NCBI GenBank assembly: GCA_965226235.1
Contig: OZ245335.1
Coordinates: 1,364,001 to 1,428,000 of the forward strand
Source: CAYFZO01 sp965226235
GTDB lineage: Bacteria; Pseudomonadota; Gammaproteobacteria; Poriferisulfidales; Oxydemutatoraceae
Direction: 5' to 3'
DNA: 64,000 nucleotides
The stretch's first letter is position 1; every line of letters begins with the position of its first letter. This document shows, one piece after another, positions 8,647 to 16,483 of the stretch. The position numbers and the translations under genes were made by a program. The notes under the pieces were generated by a model. The model searched no databases, had not been told where the DNA came from, and saw nothing but the letters and a program-made list of their open reading frames with translations.

Positions 8647-10002
8647 TTAGCTGACGACTTCAGCGACCGCGGCGGTCAGTGATTGCACCTCGCTGGCTTC
8701 GATGACGTACGGTGGCATCAGATAGATCAGGTTGGCAAAGGGACGGATCCACACCCCTCGCTGCGTGAAGCGCCGGCACAGATCGGCTACGTCCACGCGA
8801 TGACGCATTTCGACCACGCCAAGCGCCCCTTTGACCCGCACATCCTTGACGTTCGGCGACTTGCGGCACGGTTCGAGTTCCCGTTTGAGTTGGCTTTCCA
8901 GCACCGCGACCTGCGTGCGCCACGCGCCGTCGGCGAGCAGATCGAGGTTAGCCGACGCGACTGCGCAAGCCAGCGGATTTGCCATGTAGGTCGGGCCGTG
9001 CATGAAGACCCCGGGCTTTCCGGCGTCGATGGTGTCGGCGACACGCTCGTTGGTGACTGTCGCAGCAATCGACAGATACCCCGCGCCAAGCGATTTGCCG
9101 ATGCAGAGAATGTCAGGCAAGACCACGCCATCGGTCGGGTGTTCGCAGGCAAACATCCGGCCGGTGCGGCCAAACCCGGTAGCGATCTCGTCAAAAATCA
9201 GCAGGATGTCATGGTCGTCGCACAATGCCCGCAGCGCGGTGAGGTAGTCGGCACCATAAATACGCATGCCGCCCGCGCCTTGCACCACCGGCTCGACGAT
9301 CACCGCCGCGATGTCGTCGCGCTCGCTGGATAACACCCGCTCCATGGCAGCGACCGCAGCGGTGTCGCAGGCCTCCCCGCAAGCCGGTGCAGGCACGAAA
9401 ATCTGCTGCGGCAGGACGCGCCTGAACAAATGGTGCATGCCGGTCTCAGGATCGCAAACCGACATGGCGGCAAAGGTGTCGCCGTGGTAGCCGTGGCGAA
9501 TGGTCACCATCCGGGTACGCCGCGAGCACCCGCGCGCCTGCCAGTATTGCAACGCCAGCTTGATCGCCACCTCGACGGCGACCGAACCGGAATCGCAAAA
9601 AAACAGCCGATCCAGCCCCTCCGGCAGCACGCGCAGCAGCCGTTGCCCCAGCGATACCGCCGGCGCGTGGGTGATGCCGCCAAACATCACGTGCGACATC
9701 TCTTCCATCTGCGCGGCCAGTGCCGCGTTCAGCACCGGGTGGTTATAGCCGTGAATCGCCGCCCACCAGGACGACATTCCATCGATGAGACGCCGCCCGT
9801 CGGCAAGCTCCAGGTAGACGCCGTGGGCCGAGACCACCGGATACGTCGGCGCCGGATCGTGCATTTGCGCGTAAGGGTGCCACAGGTGGTCGCGGTCGAA
9901 CGCCGCCATTTGCCGTGTGAAAACTTCCGGTGCCATGCTCTTACACGGCGTCGGAGATGAACGGGTTACAGCGCGCAGGGGCGACGCTGTCTCCGGTGCC
10001 AT
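8647..10002 (-). CDS. bioA: adenosylmethionine-8-amino-7-oxononanoate aminotransferase
   Basis: PLP-dependent class III aminotransferase that makes 7,8-diaminopelargonate in biotin synthesis, using S-adenosylmethionine as amino donor. The 451-residue frame contains LWHPYAQMHD and GMSSWWAAIHGYNHP (BioA-specific N-terminus), CDSGSVAVEVAIKLALQYW (PLP phosphate binding), DEIATGFGRTG, the Schiff-base lysine in CIGKSLGAGYL, and HGPTYMANPLAC. ATG 10002 lies six bases from the upstream stop, but ATG 9936 or 9909 are also possible starts because the first ~30 residues are not conserved. It ends the trp-containing operon; no other bio genes are in the window. Confidence 0.92.
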   Translation of the reverse strand: MAPETASPLRAVTRSSPTPCKSMAPEVFTRQMAAFDRDHLWHPYAQMHDPAPTYPVVSAHGVYLELADGRRLIDGMSSWWAAIHGYNHPVLNAALAAQMEEMSHVMFGGITHAPAVSLGQRLLRVLPEGLDRLFFCDSGSVAVEVAIKLALQYWQARGCSRRTRMVTIRHGYHGDTFAAMSVCDPETGMHHLFRRVLPQQIFVPAPACGEACDTAAVAAMERVLSSERDDIAAVIVEPVVQGAGGMRIYGADYLTALRALCDDHDILLIFDEIATGFGRTGRMFACEHPTDGVVLPDILCIGKSLGAGYLSIAATVTNERVADTIDAGKPGVFMHGPTYMANPLACAVASANLDLLADGAWRTQVAVLESQLKRELEPCRKSPNVKDVRVKGALGVVEMRHRVDVADLCRRFTQRGVWIRPFANLIYLMPPYVIEASEVQSLTAAVAEVVS

Positions 10003-10007
10003 CTTCT

Positions 10008-10400
10008 TTACATGGCATCGGAAACAGGCGGGTGATAGATCATCTGCACACGGTTGCCCGCAGGGTCACGGCAATAGAAACTGCGCGCGCCGTCCCGATG
10101 GGTCCGTGGCTCGGCTTCAACGGCCACCCCCCGGGAGCGCAGAAACCGGAACCACGCATCGACGTGCCCGGCTTCGCGCAGGAGGATACCCAGGTGATCG
10201 AGATGCCCGGCACCGTCTTCCCTTCCCCGGTGCAAAGCAATGCTGTCGCCCCCGCAGGTCAGGTACACGTTGTCGGCATCCGGCCGCCACTCGACCTGGT
10301 AGCCAAGCAGATCCGTATAAAAGCGTTCGCACGCCTCGAGTTCGGCGATCGCCAGCGCGATATGCCGCAGCCCCGCTATTTGCGGCGGCCGGCTCTTCAT
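10008..10400 (-). CDS. VOC (glyoxalase/dioxygenase fold) family protein
   Basis: A 130-residue single-domain protein of the vicinal oxygen chelate superfamily: LRHIALAIAELEACERFYTDLLGY at the start, SIALHRG, then HLDHLGILL and the closing metal-ligand strand SFYCRDPAGNRVQMIYHP. Two paired beta-alpha-beta-beta-beta units are evident. Candidate metal ligands are His near residue 13, His in HLDHLG and a late acidic or polar site. A GTG at 10418 is an alternative start. It lies between osmC-like and bioA in tight spacing. The substrate (glyoxalase, fosfomycin-type or ring-cleaving) cannot be told. Confidence 0.8.
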   Translation of the reverse strand: MKSRPPQIAGLRHIALAIAELEACERFYTDLLGYQVEWRPDADNVYLTCGGDSIALHRGREDGAGHLDHLGILLREAGHVDAWFRFLRSRGVAVEAEPRTHRDGARSFYCRDPAGNRVQMIYHPPVSDAM

Positions 10401-10424
10401 CGCGCCGGCTGCATCCACACAGGT

Positions 10425-10850
10425 TCAATCCTGGTCGAGGTCCCTGATCTCATAGTCATACGTGATCCGTGCGCTTTGCTCGAGCATTCTCGACACCGAA
10501 GAATACTGTTTTGCCGATGCTTCCACCGCTGCCGCGACCACCCGCTCGTCCAGCCCGTACCCGCTCACTACGTAGTGCCCCTTGATGCGTGTGAAAACCG
10601 CGGGCACATCGTCAGCCCGTTCGGCCTCCAGTTGCAGTTCCACGTCCCGAACGCGCTGGCCAGCCTCCTTCAGCAATTTTACAATGTCGAACCCGTTGCA
10701 ACCACCGAGACCGATCAGCACCAGTTCCATCGGACGCGGCGCCACGTTCCTGCCACCGAATTGCGGCGCGCCGTCGAGGGTCACGGCGTGACCGCTGCCG
10801 GATTCACCGACAAAGGTCATATCCCCAATCCATTTGACCCGCGCCCGCAC
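10425..10850 (-). CDS. OsmC/YhfA-like protein lacking the second cysteine
   Basis: A 141-residue OsmC-superfamily protein of the YhfA type, with the first peroxidatic Cys in IGLGGCNGFDIV and the arginine/glutamate region typical of thiol-dependent peroxide reductases. In YhfA and OsmC the second Cys lies in a Lys-Tyr-Cys-Ser-Val segment; here that place reads KQYSSVSRML, so Cys is replaced by Ser (codon TCT). The protein may therefore be a one-Cys form or have lost the peroxidase activity. It starts 12 bases after trpC and is part of the operon. Confidence 0.82.
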   Translation of the reverse strand: MRARVKWIGDMTFVGESGSGHAVTLDGAPQFGGRNVAPRPMELVLIGLGGCNGFDIVKLLKEAGQRVRDVELQLEAERADDVPAVFTRIKGHYVVSGYGLDERVVAAAVEASAKQYSSVSRMLEQSARITYDYEIRDLDQD

Positions 10851-10862
10851 CTGCCCGACCCG

Positions 10863-11684
10863 CTACCCGGCCTCCGGCCAATCGGCAAACAAGCCGCTGA
10901 ACACGGCGGCAGGATCGGCTGCGGTCATCAGCGCTTCGCCGACCAGATACGCATGCACCGCCGCCTCACGCAACCGCCGCACGTCGCTCCTGCAAGCAAT
11001 GCCGCTCTCGCTGATCACCAGTTTGCCACGAGGAATAGTTGCGGCAAGCCGCAACGTCGTGTCGAGACTGACATCGAAGCTGTGCAGGCTACGGTTGTTG
11101 ACGCCGATCAGCTCCACCGCATCGCCCAGGGACAGCGCGCGCGCAAGCTCGTCTTCGTCGTGCACCTCCACCAGCGCATCCATACCGCTCTCCCGCACGA
11201 GGGTAAACAACTGCGCGAGCCGTGCCTCATCGAGCGCGGCAACAATCAACAGAACGCAGTCCGCTCCCAACGCCCTGCTCTCGTGCACCTGATATTCATC
11301 AATGATGAAATCCTTACGCAACACCGGCAACGAGCAGTGCTTGCGAACCAGGTCAAGCACCGCTCCGGAACCCTTGAAATATCTGGCGTCCGTCAGCACG
11401 GACAGACAGGCGGCACCCATCGCCTGGTAGGAGCGGGCAAGCACGAGCGGGTCAAAATGCTCGCAAAGCACTCCCTTGCTTGGAGACGCCCGCTTGATCT
11501 CGGCGACCACCGCTGGCTTGCGTTGGCGCAGCCGGCTCCTGATGGCGGCGACAAACCCGCGGACGGCGCCTTGCTCCCTGGCTCTCTCCTCGAGTTCGGC
11601 AACCGGATGACGGCGGCGACACGCATCGATCTCCTCACGCTTGTGCGCGAGAATTTCCTCGAGAAAAGAAGACCGCGCGGTCAT
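10863..11684 (-). CDS. trpC: indole-3-glycerol phosphate synthase
   Basis: Cyclises carboxyphenylaminodeoxyribulose phosphate to indole-3-glycerol phosphate in tryptophan synthesis. The 273-residue TIM barrel shows KRASPSKGVL (phosphate site), the catalytic lysine in LRKDFIIDEYQV, EVHDEDEL, GVNNRSL and the SESGI turn. I start it at ATG 11684, which overlaps the trpD stop in ATGA; an extra 12-residue leader in the longer frame is not conserved. It is the monofunctional form with no PRAI domain fused; trpF is not in the window. Confidence 0.95.
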   Translation of the reverse strand: MTARSSFLEEILAHKREEIDACRRRHPVAELEERAREQGAVRGFVAAIRSRLRQRKPAVVAEIKRASPSKGVLCEHFDPLVLARSYQAMGAACLSVLTDARYFKGSGAVLDLVRKHCSLPVLRKDFIIDEYQVHESRALGADCVLLIVAALDEARLAQLFTLVRESGMDALVEVHDEDELARALSLGDAVELIGVNNRSLHSFDVSLDTTLRLAATIPRGKLVISESGIACRSDVRRLREAAVHAYLVGEALMTAADPAAVFSGLFADWPEAG

Positions 11685-12712
11685 GCCGACTGTCCCAGGC
11701 GCTGGCTCAAATCGGCCCACCGTGCCAGCTTGTCTGCCGCCGCGCCGCTGTGCAGCACCTCGTGTGCTGCCTCGACACCTGCGGGCAGACTGTCCACCTG
11801 CCCGGCAACATACGCCGCCGCCGCCGCGTTGACGGCAATCACCTCGGCCGCCGCCCCCGGCTCGCCGGCAAATACACGCCGGACAACAGCGACGCTCGCA
11901 GCAACATCGCCGACGACCAACTCTTCCACGGGTGCCTCCGCCACCCCCAGGTCTGCCGGTATCAACGTATACTCCCGCGTTTGCCCCGCGCGCAACTCGA
12001 CCACCCGCGTCGCGCCAGCGATGCTGATCTCGTCCATGCCGTCCTCAGCGTGCACCGCCATCACGCGCTCGACACCCAGCGCCCGCGCCGCCTCCACCAT
12101 GGGGTGTAGCCATCGCGCATCGAACACGCCGATCAGTTGACACCGCGCGCGCGCAGGGTTCGTCAGCGGTCCCAGCAAGTTGAAAACCGAACGGATGCCC
12201 ATGGCTCGCCGCGCACCAGCAACGTGGCGCATCGCGCTGTGAAACACGGGGGCAAACAGAAAGCCGATACCGACTTGCTGGATGCAATGTGCCACCTGCT
12301 CGGCGCCCAGATGGATGTTGACCCCGGCGTGTTCGAGGAAATCGGCGCTACCGCTGCTGCTGGAGACCGAGCGATTGCCATGCTTGGCGACGCGCACGCC
12401 CATGCACGCCGCGACAATCGCACCTGCGGTGGAGATATTGAAGGTGGATTTACCGTCACCGCCGGTGCCGCAGGTATCGACCAGGTCGGTGCTCTCGATT
12501 TCGACAACCGTAGCGTAGTCGCGCATGACCTGCGCGCCGGCGGCGATTTCAACGGCGGTTTCACCCTTGCCGCCCAGCGCTACGAGAAACGCGACGATGT
12601 GCTGCTGCGGCAACTCGCCCGCCATGATGCGGCGCATTATGGCGCTCATTTCCGAGGACGACAGGTCGCGCCCGACCAACAGCTTCTCCAGCAGAATTTC
12701 AAAATCGGTCAT
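11681..12712 (-). CDS. trpD: anthranilate phosphoribosyltransferase
   Basis: Transfers phosphoribosyl from PRPP to anthranilate. The 343-residue enzyme shows the PRPP loop CGTGGDGKSTFN, KHGNRS, the NLLGPLTNP segment and the HAEDGMDE site. The start MTDFEILLEKLL at 12712 overlaps the stop of a short chimeric frame by 14 bases, exactly as the original trpG stop overlapped this start. It therefore keeps its coupled translation signal after the junction duplication. The longer in-frame leader upstream (to 12781) is the duplicated trpG tail in another frame and is not native. Confidence 0.95.
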   Translation of the reverse strand: MTDFEILLEKLLVGRDLSSSEMSAIMRRIMAGELPQQHIVAFLVALGGKGETAVEIAAGAQVMRDYATVVEIESTDLVDTCGTGGDGKSTFNISTAGAIVAACMGVRVAKHGNRSVSSSSGSADFLEHAGVNIHLGAEQVAHCIQQVGIGFLFAPVFHSAMRHVAGARRAMGIRSVFNLLGPLTNPARARCQLIGVFDARWLHPMVEAARALGVERVMAVHAEDGMDEISIAGATRVVELRAGQTREYTLIPADLGVAEAPVEELVVGDVAASVAVVRRVFAGEPGAAAEVIAVNAAAAAYVAGQVDSLPAGVEAAHEVLHSGAAADKLARWADLSQRLGQSA

Positions 12713-13002
12713 TGAGAAAGTGCTCAAGCAATGCGTGACCATGTTCGGTAAGAATCGACTCGGGATGAAACTGTACGCCAACCAGCGGGTGCTCCCTATG
12801 GCGCACCGCCATGATGCGGCGCATTATGGCGCTCATTTCCGAGGACGACAGGTCGCGCCCGACCAACAGCTTCTCCAGCAGAATTTCAAAATCGGTCATT
12901 GAGAAAGTGCTCAAGCAATGCGTGACCATGTTCGGTAAGAATCGACTCGGGATGAAACTGCACGCCAACCAGCGGGTGCTCCCTATGGCGCACCGCCATG
13001 AT
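12619..13002 (-). repeat. 187-bp tandem duplication spanning the trpG/trpD junction
   Basis: Two adjacent 187-bp units (12619-12805 and 12806-12992) are followed by a third 10-bp start (12993-13002). Each boundary carries CCGCCATGAT. The units differ by one substitution (12774 T, 12961 C). The duplicated sequence contains the end of trpG and the first 30 codons of trpD. Flanking trpG and trpD are intact. Confidence 0.95.
12699..12899 (-). CDS. chimeric TrpD-N/TrpG-C microprotein made by the duplication
   Basis: A 66-codon frame begins at the duplicated trpD start (ATG 12899). It encodes the first 30 residues of TrpD and then, at the repeat junction, reads into the last ~36 residues of TrpG including its VQFHPES motif, ending at 12699. 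Its start overlaps the real trpG stop (12886) by 14 bases and its stop overlaps the real trpD start (12712) by 14 bases. Ribosomes coupling from trpG to trpD must therefore pass through it. The product lacks complete domains and is probably not a working enzyme; it may act only as a translational relay. Confidence 0.7.
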   Translation of the reverse strand: MTDFEILLEKLLVGRDLSSSEMSAIMRRIMAVRHREHPLVGVQFHPESILTEHGHALLEHFLNDRF

Positions 13003-13500
13003 TTCGTCTATCTCGCCTGCTTCGTTCTCGGTCCACGCGGTCAACTCAAGGCAATCGGGCAGGGTCTGCCGCTCGATTGCCAGGGAATGATAGCGCGTCG
13101 CCTGGAACGGGTTTTCAAACCCGCGGAAAAGCCCTTCGCCCCGGTGATGAATCATCGAGGTCTTGCCGTGCATGATCCGCTTCGCGCGCGCGATGCGCCC
13201 GCCAAAGGCCTGACCGATCACCTGGTGCCCCAGACATACGCCCAGCACCGGCAACCGCTCGCCAAATTCACGCACGATCGGGAGCGAGATACCGGCCTTA
13301 TCCGGCGTACAGGGGCCCGGCGAAATCACGATGCGGTCGGGGGCCATCGCAGCAATCTGCGCAAGCGTCACCTGATCGTTGCGCACGGTGTTCACGTCGC
13401 AGCCCAATTCCTGCAGATACTGAACCAGGTTGTACGTAAACGAATCGTAATTGTCGATCATCAGGACCGATACAGCCGGGTGGGATGGATTTTCAGTCAT
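12886..13500 (-). CDS. trpG: anthranilate synthase component II, glutamine amidotransferase
   Basis: Supplies ammonia from glutamine to TrpE. The 204-residue class I amidotransferase begins near VLMIDNYDSFTYNLVQ, has the oxyanion loop SPGPCTPD, nucleophile Cys in LGVCLGHQVIGQ and the His-Glu pair in VQFHPES. ATG 13500 is chosen; a second ATG lies 13 codons further in. The stop at 12886 overlaps the duplicated trpD start. The gene is complete despite the junction duplication immediately downstream. Confidence 0.95.
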   Translation of the reverse strand: MTENPSHPAVSVLMIDNYDSFTYNLVQYLQELGCDVNTVRNDQVTLAQIAAMAPDRIVISPGPCTPDKAGISLPIVREFGERLPVLGVCLGHQVIGQAFGGRIARAKRIMHGKTSMIHHRGEGLFRGFENPFQATRYHSLAIERQTLPDCLELTAWTENEAGEIDEIMAVRHREHPLVGVQFHPESILTEHGHALLEHFLNDRF

Positions 13501-13557
13501 GGTCAGCCCGATAGTCGCAACAACAGCAGCCGGAAACAAGCACCTTGCAGCCCCGCG

Positions 13558-15030
13558 TCAGCCGCTTCCCGACACCGTGACGGCAGCACTGATCATCGCA
13601 CGCATCTTCTTCATGGTCTCGCTCCACTCGGCTTCGGGTTGCGAATCATAAACCAGACCCGCGCCGGCCTGTACGTAGAGCGTGCCGTCCTTGATCAACG
13701 CGGTGCGAATGGCGATCGCCGTATCCATCGCGCCCGACCAGGCGAGATAACCAATCGCTCCGGAGTATATATGGCGCTTGATCGGCTCGATTTCGTCGAT
13801 GAGTTCCATCGCGCGCACCTTCGGTGCCCCCGAAACGGTACCCGCGGGAAAGGTCGCACGCAGCACATCGATCGCCGAGGTGTCAGCGTTACGGCGACCA
13901 ACCACGTGGGAGACGATATGCATCACGTGCGAATAGCGCTCGATGATCATCTTTTCGGTCACCCTGACGCTGCCGGTCTGGCACACCCGACCCAGATCGT
14001 TGCGCCCCAGGTCTATAAGCATCAGGTGTTCGGCCAACTCTTTCTCGTCGCTTAACAATTCGGCCTCGAGCAAAGCATCCTGCTTCGGGGTAGCGCCACG
14101 GGAACGGGTGCCCGCGATCGGGCGCACGATCAACTCATCGCCTTCCATCCTCACCAGGATCTCCGGCGACGAGCCGACGATGTGGAACCTGCCAAAGTCG
14201 AGGCAATACATGTACGGCGACGGATTGGTGCGACGCAGCACCTGGTAGAGATTCATCGGGTGCGCCGTGAAAGGGGCGGACATGCATTGTGACAGGACCA
14301 CCTGCATGACATCCCCCCTGGCAATGTACTCACGGGCTGTCTCCACCGCTCGCATGAAATCCGGCTTGCCGAAGCTCGAAGAAAAATCACCTTCGGTCAA
14401 CGCTGCCGAAGTGGTGCCAGGAAGGCCTGGAACCCTGTCCTCGAGACGCGCGAACAATTCATCGAGGCGACGGCACGCAGCGTCATAAGCACTTGTTTCC
14501 CGCACATCGACATGCAACACGATGGAGAGGCGGTTCTTCAAGCGATCGAATACCACGACCTCCTGTGAGACAAACAACACGATGTCGGGCACATCCATCA
14601 CGTCGGGCTTGCGCGCCGACGCCAGGCCAGGCTCTATGTACCTGGCTGTGTCATAGCCGAAATAACCTACCAGCCCACCAATGAACCGCGCCGCGTCCGG
14701 TAGCGGTGCCACCCGGAACCTGTGCATGAAATCGCCAATCCAGGCGAGTGGATCATCACATGCAACGATCTCGCCTGCTTCTCCGTCGTGGTAGAGCGCA
14801 ATCTCGTTGCCACGCACTTCGATGTGATCTGTGCATGGCAAACCAATGATGGAATAGCGCCCCCACCGCTCGCCACCGCTGGCCGACTCCAGCAGGTAGC
14901 TGCGCGCGGTGTTCGCGAGCTTCAGATATACGCTGATCGGCGTATCCGGGTCGGCGGCGACCTCCCTGACCATGGGAATATGCGTGTAGCCTTCCGAGCG
15001 CAACCGCTCAAAGTCACGCCGCGTGATCAC
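13558..15030 (-). CDS. trpE: anthranilate synthase component I
   Basis: Converts chorismate and ammonia to anthranilate. The 490-residue enzyme has the chorismate-binding core with GGLVGYFGYD, PIAGTRSRG, LIDLGRNDLGRV, and the terminal TFPAGTVSGAPKVRAMELI block and AGAGLVYDS. GTG 15030 is the likely start: AGGAAAG lies seven bases upstream and the protein begins VITRRDFERLRSEGY, as in homologues. Much longer upstream frame is antisense shadow of rpe. It starts 43 bases after rpe in the same direction. No trp leader peptide or attenuator is evident in that short gap. Confidence 0.94.
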   Translation of the reverse strand: MITRRDFERLRSEGYTHIPMVREVAADPDTPISVYLKLANTARSYLLESASGGERWGRYSIIGLPCTDHIEVRGNEIALYHDGEAGEIVACDDPLAWIGDFMHRFRVAPLPDAARFIGGLVGYFGYDTARYIEPGLASARKPDVMDVPDIVLFVSQEVVVFDRLKNRLSIVLHVDVRETSAYDAACRRLDELFARLEDRVPGLPGTTSAALTEGDFSSSFGKPDFMRAVETAREYIARGDVMQVVLSQCMSAPFTAHPMNLYQVLRRTNPSPYMYCLDFGRFHIVGSSPEILVRMEGDELIVRPIAGTRSRGATPKQDALLEAELLSDEKELAEHLMLIDLGRNDLGRVCQTGSVRVTEKMIIERYSHVMHIVSHVVGRRNADTSAIDVLRATFPAGTVSGAPKVRAMELIDEIEPIKRHIYSGAIGYLAWSGAMDTAIAIRTALIKDGTLYVQAGAGLVYDSQPEAEWSETMKKMRAMISAAVTVSGSG

Positions 15031-15073
15031 TGTCGGTCTTTCCTGGCCGACCGGGTGAAGCCGCGCTGCATCA

Positions 15074-15751
15074 TCACCCCGGCTCGATCGCCGCGATCCG
15101 GCGGCGCATGTCGCCGATGGTGCGCGCGTAATCGCTGGCACCGAAAATCGCCGAGCCGGCAACGAAAGTATCGGCGCCGGCACGCTTGATCTCCGCAATG
15201 TTGCCTTGGTGCACACCGCCATCGACCTGCAGGCGAAGATCGCGGCCGCTTGCGGAAATGCGCTTGCGCGCATCGGTAATTTTCGGCAGCACGGAGGGGA
15301 TGAAATCCTGGCCACCGAACCCGGGGTTGACCGACATCAGCAAGATCATATCGAGCCGGTCTATGTATTCGTCCAGACAATCCAGCGGCGTCCCAGGGTT
15401 GAACGCCAATGCCGCTTTGCACCCTGCGGCATGAATCCTGTGCACCTCCGCCAACCCGTCGGCACTCGCTTCCGGATGAAACGAGATATAGTCGGCACCG
15501 GCGGCAGCGAAGTCGTCAATCAACCGGCTCACCGGGCTGACCATCAAATGCACATCGATTGGCTCCGTGATGCCGTCGTCGCGCAGGCACCTGCAGACCA
15601 TGGCACCGAAGCTGAGATTAGGCACGAAGTGGTTGTCCATCACATCGAAGTGAATCATATCGGCACCCGCGACGAGTACCGCCCGCACCTCCTCTCCCAG
15701 CCGCGCGAAATCGGCCGACAGAATGGAAGGGCAAATGAAGTCCTTGCTCAT
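15074..15751 (-). CDS. rpe: ribulose-phosphate 3-epimerase
   Basis: Interconverts ribulose 5-phosphate and xylulose 5-phosphate in the pentose phosphate and Calvin cycles. The 225-residue TIM barrel opens CPSILSADFARLGEE, with metal-site HFDVMDNHFVPN, DVHLM, MSVNPGFGGQ and the phosphate loop QVDGGVHQGN and AGSAIFG. It is the first gene of the rpe-trpEGDC block. In many proteobacteria gph (phosphoglycolate phosphatase) lies between rpe and trpE; here it is absent. Confidence 0.95.
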   Translation of the reverse strand: MSKDFICPSILSADFARLGEEVRAVLVAGADMIHFDVMDNHFVPNLSFGAMVCRCLRDDGITEPIDVHLMVSPVSRLIDDFAAAGADYISFHPEASADGLAEVHRIHAAGCKAALAFNPGTPLDCLDEYIDRLDMILLMSVNPGFGGQDFIPSVLPKITDARKRISASGRDLRLQVDGGVHQGNIAEIKRAGADTFVAGSAIFGASDYARTIGDMRRRIAAIEPG

Positions 15752-15979
15752 GCTAAAACTCGATCAGGCTGGTGCGTGGAAACAGACTTCCCTGGCTTCT
15801 TCAGAAAACAAACACGGTGACCAGGAACCCAGGTAAACCTGGCCGGATTGCTTTGACCCGCTGATTATGCCAGATTTGCATCCGGGAAATGTTGCTGCCG
15901 AATTGCGCCTGTGCTTCACGCGGGACGGTCAAACACCAGAGCCTGCCTCGTTCATTACCTGACTAAGGAACCCGTTCCA

Positions 15980-16279
15980 TTGATTTTGAGAATTCTGCTG
16001 ATCACACTGGCCCTGGCCGCCATGTTGCTGGCACCGGAGCCGCAACAGCAGACCACCCTCTCGTGGCCCGCGATTGTCCCGACGCTGATCGCGCCCACCG
16101 TAACACCTCTCGTGCTCCTGATGCTGATCATCGACCTGACGATGACAAAGATCATGTCCTCCGGAGAAACGGATGCAAAAAAGCAACGGCGCGCCCGCTG
16201 GATCATGGGAATCGACGCGCTCGCGGCCGTCGGTATCGTCTACGCGTACCTGCCGTTCTTCCTTGCCCTGGGACGCTGA
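15980..16279 (+). CDS. small three-helix membrane protein, unknown
   Basis: The 99-residue product starts at TTG 15980, with AAGGA ten bases upstream; a longer frame from GTG 15911 adds a non-membrane leader. Three hydrophobic segments are visible: residues ~1-17 (ILRILLITLALAAMLLA), ~27-50 (the VPTLIAPTVTPLVLLMLIID stretch) and ~78-97 (IDALAAVGIVYAYLPFFLAL). A basic loop (DAKKQRRARW) precedes the last. Proteins of this kind occur as unnamed gammaproteobacterial membrane proteins. Function is not recognised; it stands alone, divergent from rpe. Confidence 0.65.
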   Translation: MILRILLITLALAAMLLAPEPQQQTTLSWPAIVPTLIAPTVTPLVLLMLIIDLTMTKIMSSGETDAKKQRRARWIMGIDALAAVGIVYAYLPFFLALGR

Positions 16280-16430
16280 GGGGTCAAGGATTGGTCACAC
16301 GGGAGAGTCGACCGATCGACGCGCCTCCTCCGTACGCGGCCAGTCTCGATCAGTTCCAGCCGAAAGCAACCCGGGCGGGGATGCCGTGCAACGCATCGGT
16401 CGGCGGGCCGGCGCCCGGCTCTTCAGCCAT

Positions 16431-16452
16431 CCAGGGGGCTGGTGCCCCCTGG
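16431..16452. terminator. strong GC hairpin between convergent genes
   Basis: A perfect 9-bp stem (16431-16439 with 16444-16452) and a four-base loop lie between the plus-strand membrane gene and the minus-strand reductase. No T-run follows on either strand, so it may be a weak bidirectional stop or an RNA-stability element. Confidence 0.35.
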
Positions 16453-16483
16453 GGGCGATAGAGCGGGTCCGAACCTGCCGGGT

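Noticed and set aside
9930..12140. 736-codon plus-strand open frame antisense to VOC, osmC, trpC and trpD
   Set aside because: The minus-strand genes are conserved and tightly coupled; the plus frame has no family and no ribosome binding site.
12619..13002. trpG/trpD duplication as an assembly artefact
   Set aside because: The two units differ by a base and have a clear 10-bp junction homology, so a real duplication is more likely, although long reads would settle it.
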